A program made the position numbers and the translations under genes. From Rotaria sp. Silwood1 (taxonomy: Eukaryota > Rotifera > Eurotatoria > Philodinida > Philodinidae): a stretch of 64,000 bases of DNA. How positions within the stretch are numbered: the stretch's first letter is position 1; each line of letters begins with the position of its first letter. Positions 52,881-64,000 of this stretch are shown in pieces. The notes beneath the pieces were generated by a model. That model ran no database searches and was not told where the DNA came from. It was given only the letters and a program-made list of their open reading frames with translations. The DNA is taken from positions 2,718,621 through 2,782,620 of the forward strand of contig CAJNOP010000004.1 in assembly GCA_905250075.1 (NCBI GenBank), in the 5' to 3' direction.

Positions 52881-53530
52881 ACATACGAATCAATTCATGG
52901 GTATCCAACCGCTTTTTTGGAAAATCCTTTTTCATCGATTTTTGTCAAGCTAGTTAGGTAGAAAGTATTGAGATAATAACTTTAGCATATGAATATTTAC
53001 CAACTTTCACCTAAAAAGGCGGAGATTTGGAACTTTTTCTTCTAGGTATGTGTAAAGAATGTGCTACCAGTGAGTTCAAAATGCTGAGTTCAGATTTCAA
53101 TCATAAGTAAAGTACTACTAGACTAGAGTACAACTTTTAATGGACTCTTTTTTAATTAAGATTTGACTAACATATTAATGTTTCAAAGTACAGTATTTTT
53201 ATAAAAACAAATTAAGTTTTAAAAACATTGATATTCCAGTAAAATTTCGATAATAAGAATAATGCTTTAGCAGTTTTACTAGTCTAGTAGTCCTTTATTT
53301 ATTCGCCAAATAGGAGCTCTAAAGTTTGACGTCACCAGTAGGATCTTCTTTAGGTATTGTTAAAAAAAAAAGTTCCAAATATTCTCCATGCTAGGAGAAA
53401 ACCGACAAATTTTTCGTCCGAAGTTGTCCTCTGACTACTTTTCACCTAACTAGCATGACAGAAGCCGATTAAAAAGAAAAGTGTTTTCCAGAAAAGTGGA
53501 TGGATACCTATGAACTTATGTATATATTTT
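52880..53530. mobile_element. 630-bp imperfect palindrome (foldback element)
   Basis: The left half is recognisable as the reverse complement of the right half along nearly the full length, centred near 53.2 kb. Examples are gctagttaggt at 52949-52959 against 53444-53454, ggtatcca near 52900 against tggatacc near 53500, tttggaactttttc near 53025 against its complement near 53370, and the actactagactag block near 53117 against its complement near 53280. No ORF. Probably a decayed non-autonomous DNA element; no terminal duplication could be fixed. Confidence 0.65.
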
Positions 53531-54195
53531 CTAAATCAAGAAACCGATAATTATTTCTTTGAAAATGTTGATTTTAATAATTTGAATGAATATTTCAGTC
53601 AGTACACAGATTTTAAAACAGCTGGATATCATCAATGAACAAAGAAAACTACAATCTTTTCTTTTTTACTCATTGACTTGTCTACTTTTTTTTCTATATT
53701 CCACTTTTCATCATTTATTAAAAAGATCGTCACCATATATTTCTTTCTATAATATTCCTATTCATCAATGTTAAGAAAAACTTGAAAAGAAATATATAGA
53801 CAAAAGAAACAAATAATAAAAATTATACTACTGCTCCGCATTTTTTTAGAAAGATTGTACATAATAAAAAGTAATGTGATATAATTTTCTATACTTAAAA
53901 TAAACTTATTTACACACAAAGTATGCACTTAATTCTTCGTTTTCGTTTATATTGAATATATTCCCATTTATTTTCTTTAAATTGAATAATACATTCTCAA
54001 CTAAATCATAACTTATTTTATTAAACATCGTCTTTTTAATGTTCTTGTTTTTTTCAGTACTCAAATCACTTAGCCAACAAGGATACAAGAGAACGAAGAA
54101 GTAGAATAAAATATAAAGAACAATAAAACACAACATTGATGGTTGTTATAAGTTCCGTTTTGTTTCTAAGTGTTATTTATAAATAAAGATTTTGT
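53531..54195. other. Spacer with one exon-like open stretch
   Basis: The frame 53541-53636 follows an AG and reads as coding-like text (NQETDNYFFENVDFNN, then NEYFSQYTDFKTAGYH) ending in TGA. It may be an orphan terminal exon or gene fragment, but no upstream exon was found. The rest is AT-rich without features. Confidence 0.3.
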
Positions 54196-54672
54196 TTAAT
54201 GTGGTTGAGAAGCTATTGGAACACGCATACCAGGTTGTACACCTAAAATTAAATATAACAAGACAAAAGAAAACTAAAAATTCGAAATGAATGACAATTA
54301 CAAACCTCGCATTTTCATTTCTCTTGCTTCTTGACAATTAGCACAGCCACTACAACAACATGTAGCTAGAAAATCACTTGGCTTTTCAATAAGATTATAT
54401 GCTGCACGGAGTTTTTCTCGTCGTGGTTTATGAAGTATACAACACAGATAGCAACCAGATAAACATGCATACCCAATACACATGCCAATTTTATTTGATC
54501 CATCAATTTGTTCAGCATTACGACCAAATAAATAACAAGCACAACACCAACCAAGTAAACATGTTGGAATGTCTTCAAAACAACCGAATAATTCAGCTAA
54601 AATCAGATAATAAAATATAAAAGATAATACGAATAAAAAAAAATAATCACATCGCCATGGTTGTGCCATCAT
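54196..54672 (-). CDS. PLAC8/cornifelin family Cys-rich protein, three exons
   Basis: Exons 54672-54651, 54596-54306 and 54242-54196 join in phase to 119 aa, the usual size of this family. The MAQPW start is followed across intron 1 by ELFGCFEDIPTCLLGWCCAC, then FGRNAEQIDGS, a Cys-rich hydrophobic stretch, RREKLRAAYNL and CCCSGCANCQEAREM: the PLAC8 signature with its CC/CCC clusters. Members are small membrane-associated proteins linked to metal handling, cell size or lipid biology; the exact role here is unknown. Intron 1 is 54 nt, stop-free and in frame, so unspliced RNA would encode a 137-aa form with an added hydrophobic helix near the N-terminus. A second Met follows the first directly. 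Confidence 0.92.
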
Positions 54673-57200
54673 TTACACTAAAATTTATCTTAATTTTTGT
54701 TTTAAATTACAATAGAAAAAAAAAAGAAAATGAAGCTTTCCTTTGTGTCTACTTCTAGCTTTTATGAGGCGATTTTTTTTTCTACTTTTTTCTTTGTTAT
54801 ATAAACGTCACTACTGTTGCTAACATCGATTCTAATTTAGAGCATGAATGGTAAAAAAAAAGAAGTAAAACATACACGCAGATGTATGACATCGAATCGT
54901 TTATAAGAAAATCTTCAATATTCATTTACAAGAAGGAGCCGGGAAAAGAGAAAGAAAGGCCAAACGATAGTTGTCTAGGATACTAATGTGTTGAATACTT
55001 CGGTAGAACTTATTTGAGAGAAAAAACAAACACACCCTTAAAGAAAATGCAAATGTTATTGTTAAGACACACATTAATTGAGCAATAGTAACGATGAACA
55101 CAATATAATAGAAACAGATGCAAGCGTGTATAAGAATACAAATAATTATTAAGTGCATGGTATTATTGACTTTCCTAGTGTAAACCTTCGTCCTGATGAA
55201 TATAACTATCGATATGTCGGAAATATTTCTTTTCGATCAATAGAATTAATTTCATTAATTTTATTCTATTGTGTTAATAATACAATCTTCTAGTTTCAAG
55301 TCATATCATTAATTAGCAATCGGAAAATGAAATAAAAATAACTGTTGCATGCACATGCGTCCCTAATTAGTCAACATTTTATTGATAGCTGCTAGATTTT
55401 TAGTGACTAGGAATTGCAAGTCGATGTTAATGCTAATTCTGATATGTTATTTATAATTCTGACGTTTTAGAAAGCTATTTTCTAATAAATATTTCTATAT
55501 TAATCGATAATATTTATATATACAATTAATTGGTAGTTGATTTTTATGAAATTTATAAGAATGTAGACAGAGTTAAGTTTGATGTAGAGTGTTATTCTAC
55601 TACATCGCATACTGTTTGCTTCTTATTATACTGAAACTATCAAAAAATAGATAATCAGAATTTAAACAGTTGACTGCATGTATGAAAAAGTGTATCGTCA
55701 CTCTAATAGTCAAGAATTTTCACTTATGCTAAGCAAAAAGAAAACGATTTTTTTCCATAAAATTTTGTCATTGACATCGAAAAGAGATTTTTTTGCACAT
55801 CTTCAATTTTCATTCTTTCTTTAGGTACTTGAATAGTTATCATACGTATCTGATATTTAAAATTAGGTCTGTCGTAATTATCTGTTTGATTTACACATGA
55901 TGTTATTAAAAAATATTGCGGATTAACTGGTGAAGAGATGCAAATATAGAATAATTTGAAATAACCACGACGCTGTCAAGACGAAGTAAGAAGTATATAT
56001 ATATATATATATGCTTCATGCTGGCATGCAGAACTTAAAGCGAATTATAAAAAAAGAAATGTAAAAGTGAAAGAATGTTTATTTTTATCGAGATAACGTT
56101 AATATGTTTTTATTTAATATTTCTATGCGTCACTATGATTTCAACGTGCTTAGAAACAAAAGTATTTAAAACAGTACAGCAATCATAGACTAAAACTTGA
56201 TCAAATCTGATACAATGTCCATAGAATATCAACTCATTACGTGGTTGTAGAAACATAAACATGTTAATTGTTTTCTGGAAAGTAAAAAGCGAACTGATAT
56301 CAGATAAAAAAAGTTGGCATGTCAATAGAGAAGCCAGTATATCATTTATTTTAATCTGATAATAAATGGAAATTAAAAGATAATTCTTCTAACGACACGT
56401 ATGGCTTTGACGTCATCAGAATTTTTATTGTTTAGTTTCATTATTTCGATTCAACATACATTATGCCGTTTACAAGATCCTAATGGCTTTCATTAAAAAC
56501 ATCTTTGATTGTCTCGGTACATTTTGAGACGATGAAGTTTCTTGGTTTATATTAGAAAACAGGACTTGTTTCTTTCTTCATTAGCAACTAGAATGTGTGA
56601 ATAGATATATTAGACGAAGACATATTCTTATATTCTTTAAAGATGTAATTAAAAGTAAAGCAACTGAGTTTGTTTACAAGACTAATATAGTTTCTTTTTA
56701 TGGATTCTATTGTGTTGGATTGCATTCTCCAATTTTTATATTTTCATTTTGAATAATGTCAATGAGAATAATACACCATAGATTAGAATTTGAGTTAAAA
56801 AATATTCAAAGTCTATATATTTTATTTGTTTATTTTTATCAAATTAAATGAAAATTCAAGAAACATTTTTTGGCCAATGAGTTGATTTGATCTATGTCGA
56901 ACATGATGTTATGAAAAGAAGCATATCGTTTTATACATTTTTTTTTGTAAATTTTGTCTCAATCAAATAAAGTTTTGATAAAGCTACAGAAACAATATAA
57001 CAAAATCATAATATGCTTAAATGTAAGTATTTTATTTAAATTATTACAATAATTAGTACATCAATGTCAAACATGAACGTCTTTGTCATTCAATTCTTTT
57101 TATAATTATCATAACAAGCGTGTATAAAAATATCCGAATAACAAGAATACTATGGTATAGATATGTCTATCAAAGAAAATTTTTCTTCTCGATACCACGG
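54673..57200. other. Gene-free intergenic stretch
   Basis: AT-rich, with a (TA)n microsatellite at about 55994-56012. The ORFs at 54922-55158 and 56110-56325 (minus) have no recognisable domain, paralog or splice context. Confidence 0.45.
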
Positions 57201-57204
57201 GGGA

Positions 57205-57385
57205 AACAGTGGAGACTTCACCACTGAAGTCTCATGAAGTCTTGAAAGTCTTTCGAAGTCTTCTGAAGTCTCTTGAAGTCTTATGAATTCTCATAAAGTC
57301 TCTTGAAGTCTCTAAAGTCTGATGAAGTCTCTTGACGTCTGATGAAATCTCTTGAAGTCTGATGAAGTCTCTTGAAGTCTTCTAG
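57205..57385. repeat. gaagtct minisatellite
   Basis: About fifteen imperfect copies of a gaagtct core separated by short spacers (often ct, tct or tgat), giving a period of roughly 10-12 bp with higher-order tgatgaagtctcttgaagtct units at the right side. No ORF. The array stands out against the AT-rich surroundings. Confidence 0.8.
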
Positions 57386-57738
57386 AAGCTTTGAAATACA
57401 TTTCGTGCATGAAAATTCACAAGAAACCAATAAAATTGTCTTGTTTTCGACGGTCTTATTTTAGTAGAAAGGTGAACTTTTTATTGTTTTTTTTTAATGC
57501 ACTAGAAAAAATTCAAGCTTGTTTGATCTTAGAAAACATGATAATTAATAAGTGAATGCTTTTTAAATGAAGTGGTATATTTTTATAAGAAATTTTCCAT
57601 CTATCCAAATCAATCTGATGAAGATTTTCAATTCTCTTTGTTTGTTTTTATCACTCATGATAATCTATCAGCCGATAAACGGCTAACTTTGTCGGTCAAT
57701 AACCAACAAGCCGTTTGCTTGTATATAAATTTAGTCTT

Positions 57739-58031
57739 CCCAGGGAATAAAATAATGAAAAAAATGCCATGACTTTCATGAATTTTGCATCAAAAGTATG
57801 AAAAAAATGGCATTTCTGATGATGAAACGGACATTTTCTTTGATGTTTTTCAATTTCATCGATGAAAATGTTTATTTTCATCGGTGACATTGCATGAATT
57901 TGATTTTTTTCAAAGTCATGGCATTATTTTGATGAAAATATTCATTTTCATCGATGAAATCGAAAAACATCAAAGAAAATGTCCGTTTCATCATCAGAAA
58001 TGCCATTTTTTTCATTTTTTTATTCCCTGGG
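57739..58031. mobile_element. 293-bp foldback MITE with CCCAGGGAATAAA termini
   Basis: The termini read CCCAGGGAATAAA (57739) and its reverse complement ending at 58031. The arms pair over about 110-130 bp, including ttctttgatgtttttcaa against its near-exact complement and the fcatcgatgaaaat-type centre near 57860 and 57945. The left arm carries an additional partial repeat of its terminal motif (two atgaaaaaaatg(g/c)cat copies). The ORFs that appear on opposite strands at 57696-57890 and 57884-58075 share peptide text only because each reads one arm, so neither is a gene. No clear target-site duplication. Confidence 0.82.
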
Positions 58032-58079
58032 TATTGAACTTTAGTCAGCGATTCCGATACATTACTGAAAATTAAAATT

Positions 58080-59200
58080 CTAAAACTTTTAGATTACACA
58101 AAAGTTTGCATCACAAAAATTGTCTGGAGACTTCGAGTGAATATTGTCATAAAAATCTGATATTGAAGATTCGATGCAGGTTTTTTCCTCTTCTAAACGA
58201 TGAAAATCGTAGCTCTCTATCTTGTTCCTATCAAAAGTTATTCGCAATCGAAGACTGTTCGGTTACTTTTGGACCATCCTGTATAGTTAGCTTGGGCGGA
58301 GAAACTTGGGTTGAGCGTTCGACAGATCATAAACTGAGAAAAAAGCGAGAAAGATTTTTCAATTTTACTAAAAATCAGCTTATTTCTCAAGCAGGCGGTG
58401 ACCGAAAACATCAAAAAGTTTTGCTAAAAATGATGTGTCAAATAAAAAGCTATATCTCTTTTGAAAGGGCAGAGTTCGGGCTATGTTCTCACGCACTTAT
58501 CTCAGTTTTCATATTTTTGACGAAAATTGACTTTTCTTGAGGACGGAGGGAACTTAAGATCTGAGTTTTATGCATATTTGGTTAAAAGAGCCTCATTTCA
58601 TTTCTTTGTTTTTTTTTACATTATCAGTACTTGGTTGGATCAAAAATTTTTTGGCCCATAAATGAAAACCTTGCTCATTTTGCGCATCATTTTTTGCTAG
58701 CATAAGAGAAGTTTGCCCATTGCTCTAAAAATCCTGGTTGCGCCGTTGCCGACACCCTATACCCACACTCACACACCCCTCTGAATCATTTCATCATCAA
58801 ACCGAATAGAAAATAGTATAACTTGGACAAAAACATCAGTTTGATGACGAAAAAATCGTATAATAAAAATATATCATTGTATAATGTCTAAAATAGGCTT
58901 AGTTGTACTAGGATTAATATTAGAATAATATCCAAAAAGCAGTAAAATAAAAATTCAATATATATTTAAGACCATTCAATCCATTATGTTTCAACGAATG
59001 TTGGAATATTTAAATTCCACTTACATGTGACATAATATAGTTCGACGGTTATACTATGATATATTAAAAAGATTCTGCTGTCTAAGCTAGTTCATTTTTC
59101 CTGAAGCTCCTCCTCCTAAAGTCAATTTTCGTCAGAAAACTCGAAATCGAGATAAACGCATGGGAAGATAACTGGAGGTCTAATCTGCCTTTTTTATTGC
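58080..59200. repeat. Repeat-derived region with an inverted repeat pair
   Basis: Sequence at about 58465-58550 recurs in inverted orientation at about 59106-59195. The shared core is gacgaaaattgactt, with flanking tatctc and ggcaga blocks also matching. The plus ORF at 58106-58540 (144 aa) ends inside the left arm. With no family resemblance it is best read as a chance ORF in a repeat, although its length is notable. Confidence 0.5.
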
Positions 59201-62200
59201 GCATTGTAGAATTCTTAAAGAAGTTTCATTGTACCCAATAGCTTTATTTTTGTTTGAAAAAGCATATGAAGTTGCAGTTCCTGTCATATCTCATTCTTTG
59301 AATTAAGCCTTTTTATGATTATATAAAAAAAGTGCTTCTATAAATAGAGGACTATTTTTTAAGAGTTTTTCTAGTTATAGAACACTTGTCATCCTTTTTC
59401 TTCATTTAAAAAGTAAGAATTAAAAAAACAAGAAGAGCTCTATGAGACATAGCAAGATGACATGCACTTTCAAATATAAAGAATTAAGTCTATAAAATGA
59501 GGACCCGTAGAGAATTTAGGTTTGTCCACAAGTAAGTTATATTTTACCGTTGTTCGGTCAATAGCTTCTGGAAACATCATGATCCAGAGCTGAAAGTTTC
59601 AGCATATTCTGTTTAATACAGTCCCAATAAATTCGGAAAATTTCATGCGATTTGAATGCATCTGATCCAAGATCAATTTTTGATCCAAATAAAATCATGA
59701 AAACATTCTTTTTACAGTTAAAATATCTACGCGAATAACTGAAGATATTGAGCTAACGACTTCGTACTGAAACATTCCTATATTGCTAATGATAGTCAAA
59801 TAGTAAGTATTTTTCCTTTTATTCTGTCTTCACATTTTTTTTTAACTTTGATACATATTGATTTTGAAATAAAATAAAATTCAAAAACTAAGTAACTTTT
59901 GATATTCTTCAAAACTTATTGAGGATGTCCGAGTCCACATGATGTACGAGTATGTATTCCATCAACATTTCATGATTAATTACATCAATGCGTCGAATTT
60001 CACTTCATTTTAAATTTCCCGTCAAGATTCATTTTTTTTTTTGATAAACTTTTTTCAAACCTTGCAATTGACCATTATGCGAAACGTTCTATAAATGTTA
60101 TTCGGCACTTTGTTTTTACATTGGTTTTTCATTTAGTATTGCAATCTTTTAATCTCTTTTTAAAATAGCTTGTTATAAAATCATTGTCGAGTTTTGTGAG
60201 CACAATAGGAAAACATGCATTTTAATTTATTATTTTCAAACAAGTCATGTAGAAAATACTCGAGTGGAAAAATGCGTTTTTTGATTGTAAATTTTGCTGA
60301 CTATATGTGAAAATATATTTCTTGTTAGAATAATTTCAAATCTATGAACCATTTACTTTTTTTTTAGACTAGAAACTCATTCATTTCATTTACTTCACAT
60401 CTAAACAGTATAAGCTTGAATTTCTATAAAAACTTATAATGTCAACAACTTTTCTTTTACTTCATGCTAATACAATGTTGATCGGAGCTCAATAACTTGT
60501 AAGAATCTTTCTAGAATTAATTGTATGAATCTGTTGTTGTTGCTGTTGTCATTAATTAACATTGAATAGAATTAAAATCTGACACCTGAATCATGATAGC
60601 ATATATTGATGGTTATTAAACAGTTGACTTATTCTTAAAACTCTATATAAAACATAAAGCAGTTTTTAGGAACTAGAGAATAGAGGTATTATGTATAAAT
60701 ATAGATTTCTGTATGCCATTTTGCTGTTAAATCAGAATACTTCGTCATTTTGACACTCATTATTACCTAAATAAGAAGAAATTGATGTAAGTTTTTCTGA
60801 CTTGTTTCATGCTCATTAATGTCGCAAGTACTTTTATATCATTAGGTTATCTCTTACATTTTTACTATCACTGACAAAAGAACGACTCGTAATTAAAGAG
60901 ACACCTGCTGTTTTGATTCATTTATGTCTACTTCGTTTTAGCATTTTGCGACAGTGAACGTCAATCTTGTAGCTGTGTCTACCGCTCACATTAGTATTAT
61001 GTAATTTGTGTGAAAAAATTTTTGTTCTCATCATTTTTTGAGTTGTAGGAATTTCATTAAACGTTAGAAATTTTATTTTTCAAACTTTTTTCCTATACTT
61101 TCTTTCTAGTGTCTTTGTTTCTGCGGGAAACTATTTGATAACGTAGTTTGTTGTTGTAAAATTATTTTTTAAATAAAAGAAGTTTCCTGTTTCAGTGAGA
61201 TGTCTTTACGTAGAGCAGAAAAGGAGAGATTCACTTTAATGATAATCTCCATCAGAGCATACTCCGAGCATGGCATAAATGATATACTAAAATTCGTTTT
61301 GAAGTCCTAATCTTTACGACTGTTCATGGTTACATTAGAAATTTTTTGGTTTTTTAAAACAGAAAATTGGGAAAACACGTATACTTTTTCAAAAAAGAAT
61401 CGTGAAAAAAATGATCCTGGAGATTTTTACTACCTAGTTCGATATATTCAATGTAGCAGTATTTAATGAATCGAAACGGAATACATCCCATTGAGTGGTT
61501 CTTTTCTTAACTAGTCATTAGTAACACTTATTTTTCTTTATCTTATCATTTTCCCAACATGTTCTCTTACTAATTTTATATAACATTTTTCATTAGTATT
61601 TGATTTAGTTATTTTTAAAGTTTAACAGAAATATAGGAAGAAACAACAACAATATTTAATTGATGTCTTTGTAATGTAAACGTCATTGAGTAAATGACTT
61701 TTTCTAAAAAGTTACGTAGTAAACATTTTTAGAAAAATCATGAAAAATCTGCTGAAAAAATAGAGTAATTATATGCTCTATTTCACAAACTCAATAGTGA
61801 AATTAATCCAATAGTTAAGACATAATTTATTTCATCCAAGGAAAGAACTAAACATAATATTTATCTATTCTAGAGCTACTTTTTTTCTCTTCCTTATCTA
61901 ATTATACCTCTTCCTTTTTAAATAGATGTTTTTCATGAGCACTGTAAAGTCTGTAATTTTTCTAAAATCATTATAACATACACTTGAAAAACAAATAACT
62001 AGATGAGTAACATTTAGAATATCATGATATTTTTATTCTTAATGTTTATTTACTACGAATAAGTATAGTTCGATATGATTAAATATGTCTTTTATTCCAC
62101 AAAATGAAACGTGTATTTGATAGCTTCTGATAGTTTATTTATAATTTAAGACGCTTTTTTCTTTATTCATATGTTCACTATCATACTAAATTGAATTAGC

Positions 62201-62305
62201 TATTTTTTTTTGTATTCGTAAACGTAGATGTTTTTAAACATGTAACGATGAAGAATTCTTTCATGTCTTTAGATTCATATTAATTGAAAACCTATATTTT
62301 CAATA
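59200..62305. other. Gene-free intergenic stretch
   Basis: About 3 kb, AT-rich, with no supported ORF and no clear repeat array. A short gttgtt run occurs at about 60533-60548. The last part presumably holds the promoter of the GPCR at 62306, with a ctttag acceptor-like site about 35 bp before its ATG. Confidence 0.45.
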
Positions 62306-63396
62306 ATGTCAACATCACTTGCTCAAGCTCAACGAGCTATGTCTTTATATGGTTTATCAACATTTTATATTCTTGGAACAATTGGTAATTTTCTATTGAT
62401 TCGTATTCTTATACAACTTACTCATCGAAGAAATTCATGTTCATTGTATTTACTTTCGGGAACAGTTGTTAATTTTATTCTTATTCAATGTATTTTACCA
62501 TTAGCTATCTATTCTGCAGATCATGGGGATCCACAAAATAGTTTACTTATTTGGTGTAAAATTCGTAGTTATTTATTCAATGCTCTTCTTATGCTTTATC
62601 GTTGGTATAAAATGGCGGCTTGTATTGATCGCGCAGCTATGTGTAGCCGTCATGTATGGATACGAGCATTTAGTAATGTTTCAATTGCTTATCGAACTAT
62701 CTCAATTATAACAATTATTTGGCTTTTAATACCTATTCATTTAGGTGTCTATTTTCGAATTGAATCTGGTCGTTGTGTACCACAATCAGGTATTTATGCA
62801 AAACTTTTTAGTGCATATTCAATTATAATATCTGGTTGGTCACCGCCTATAGTCATGGCAATATTTGGTTTTATTGCATATCGAAATTTAAAAAAGGTAT
62901 TTAGAAAGTAAATGTAAAATTTAATAAATATATTTATTCTTAATTATAGATAAGAGCACGAGTTACTCCGCAAAACTTCTCTGCCAGTTTTAATAATAAT
63001 TATACAGACACCTCGACTAGAAGAACAATCAATAATCAAGTTTTTAGTAAACGTGATCAACAATTATTACTATTACTTATTTGTGAAGTTTTACTTTATA
63101 TTTTTACAAATCTTCTTTATTCAATTAATATAACTTATTCAGCAATTACTTCAAATTATCCAAAAAGTATTGAAAGAATTCGTATTGAATCATTTATTTC
63201 TTATTTTTCAACACCATTTCTTATTATTATTAATAATTGTGCACCTTTTTATCTATATCTTATTGTTTCAAGTAAATTTCGACAAGATGTTAAAAAGCTT
63301 TTCACTTCTTGCTGTCATTCACATCAAGTAGAGCCACAACAGAATAATGCTGCCATAAATACCAATAGAGTGACAACGACAAACAATCCATTGTAG
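62306..63396 (+). CDS. Divergent class A GPCR, two exons
   Basis: Exons 62306-62896 and 62950-63396 (53-bp intron, phase 0) give 345 aa. Seven hydrophobic segments lie at about 15-38, 48-70, 85-110, 128-150, 168-193, 240-262 and 288-312. TM1 has GTIGNFLLI with the conserved Asn. WCKIRSY starts TM3 and ACIDRAAMCS replaces DRY. SGRC in loop 2 gives the disulfide partner. The TM7 end NCAPFYLYLIVSSKFR is close to NPxxY in position, followed by a CC pair suited to palmitoylation. The third loop, at the exon junction, is basic and Ser/Asn-rich, as for G-protein coupling. Related in style to the 8466-9365 receptor but clearly diverged. The ligand is unknown. Confidence 0.87.
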
Positions 63397-64000
63397 GCAT
63401 TATAAAATTATTGCTACAATCAATTATTAAATCATAGAAAGCAAAAAAAGCTTTTTTAAACCTTGACAATGATTCTTTCTTTACTCTTTGACTTTGCTTT
63501 TCATAAAACTATTGTAAAATCTATAATTCTTATATATAAAATAAACTTCGGTTGGAAAAGTTAATGAAATTAGTGCGATGCTTTTCAGTTGTGTTTGTTG
63601 ATATCAATTTTATTTTGTAACTTTAATGATTTCAAAAAATCGAAATGAACAGTCATTGGTATTTTTCTAAAAGAATTGTTGATCTAGGATGTTAAAATGT
63701 TCATAATATCATTGCTCCACACCAATGAACGGTTCAATTGAGATCATTCAGTAAATCAGCGAAGATTTATGTCAATGTCGTTATTTCGAATTTTCAATGA
63801 AAACTGGAAAATTTCGTTTGTTTTCATAGCAGCATTTCAGATATTAAGCTCAATCAATACAGATACTTGCTTTCAAGACATCATGAAAAATTCACAAACA
63901 GAATTGATTAGGTATCTTGTGATTATTTTTCATACAAAACTAAGAATACTCTTTTTTTCTTATTATGAATCAAACACAGAACAAGAACTTTCATTGATGA
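63397..64000. other. 3' flank of GPCR, window edge
   Basis: An AATAAA at about 63540-63545 is a possible poly(A) signal. No further gene is visible before the window ends. Confidence 0.4.

Noticed and set aside
54366-54620. ORFs on both strands inside the PLAC8 gene
   Set aside because: Shadows of exon 2; only the PLAC8 frame carries the Cys-rich family signature.
57696-58075. Two ORFs on opposite strands with shared peptide text
   Set aside because: Both read the two arms of the foldback MITE, so they are mirror images, not genes.
58106-58540. 144-aa plus ORF
   Set aside because: It ends within an inverted repeat and has no domain or family resemblance. Treated as a chance ORF in repeat DNA, though its length deserves a protein search.
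1-64000. CRISPR arrays, tRNA/rRNA genes, telomeric repeats
   Set aside because: No regularly spaced repeats, no cloverleaf I could recognise and no telomere-like arrays were seen. A tRNA scan would be needed to exclude tRNAs.

Overview
The window is AT-rich eukaryotic DNA with many short introns (roughly 50-90 bp, GT-AG). The genes are metazoan: myosin VI, an NHE exchanger, an SLC41 Mg2+ transporter, a SEC63 remnant, a PLAC8 protein, a Ly6/quiver-type protein and two divergent rhodopsin-like GPCRs. Base composition, tiny introns, codon use and this gene mix suggest a small invertebrate, most likely a bdelloid rotifer (Rotaria/Adineta-like). That assignment is inference. There are no prokaryotic operons, no CRISPR arrays, and I recognised no tRNA or rRNA genes.

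Layout. 0.2-6.8 kb: a tandem duplicate of a one-exon gene with a conserved Asn-Cys motif (two copies, about 205 aa). A degenerate palindromic insertion of about 2.6 kb follows copy 1, and copy 2 appears to keep the empty site. 8.5-9.4 kb: intronless GPCR. 11.7-14.8 kb, minus strand: a three-exon Ly6/quiver-like GPI-type protein and a two-exon type II membrane glycosyltransferase of the fucosyltransferase clan. 14.8-22.9 kb: gene-poor, with decayed coding-like stretches and diverged repeats. 22.9-25.2 kb, minus: ten-exon SLC41 magnesium transporter. It sits head to head with a 27-exon myosin VI gene (25.9-36.8 kb, plus, 1268 aa). 37.3-45.4 kb, plus: a decayed SEC63 gene with many stops and frameshifts, a mariner-like element in one intron and a palindromic element in another. 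46.9-52.0 kb, plus: 12-exon NHE2/3/5-like Na+/H+ exchanger (885 aa). 52.9-53.5 kb: another palindromic element. 54.2-54.7 kb, minus: PLAC8 gene with a stop-free 54-nt intron. 57.2-59.2 kb: minisatellite, a crisp foldback MITE and an inverted repeat pair. 62.3-63.4 kb: two-exon GPCR.

The genes are functionally unrelated housekeeping or membrane genes and do not form a pathway. The two recurring themes are (i) imperfect palindromic foldback elements, at least five of unrelated sequence, one of them inside an intron, and (ii) pseudogenisation of a normally essential gene (SEC63). In a degenerate-tetraploid bdelloid, homoeologous copies elsewhere could tolerate that loss. Exon boundaries were read by eye from splice signals, frame phase and remembered family conservation, and no database search was possible.
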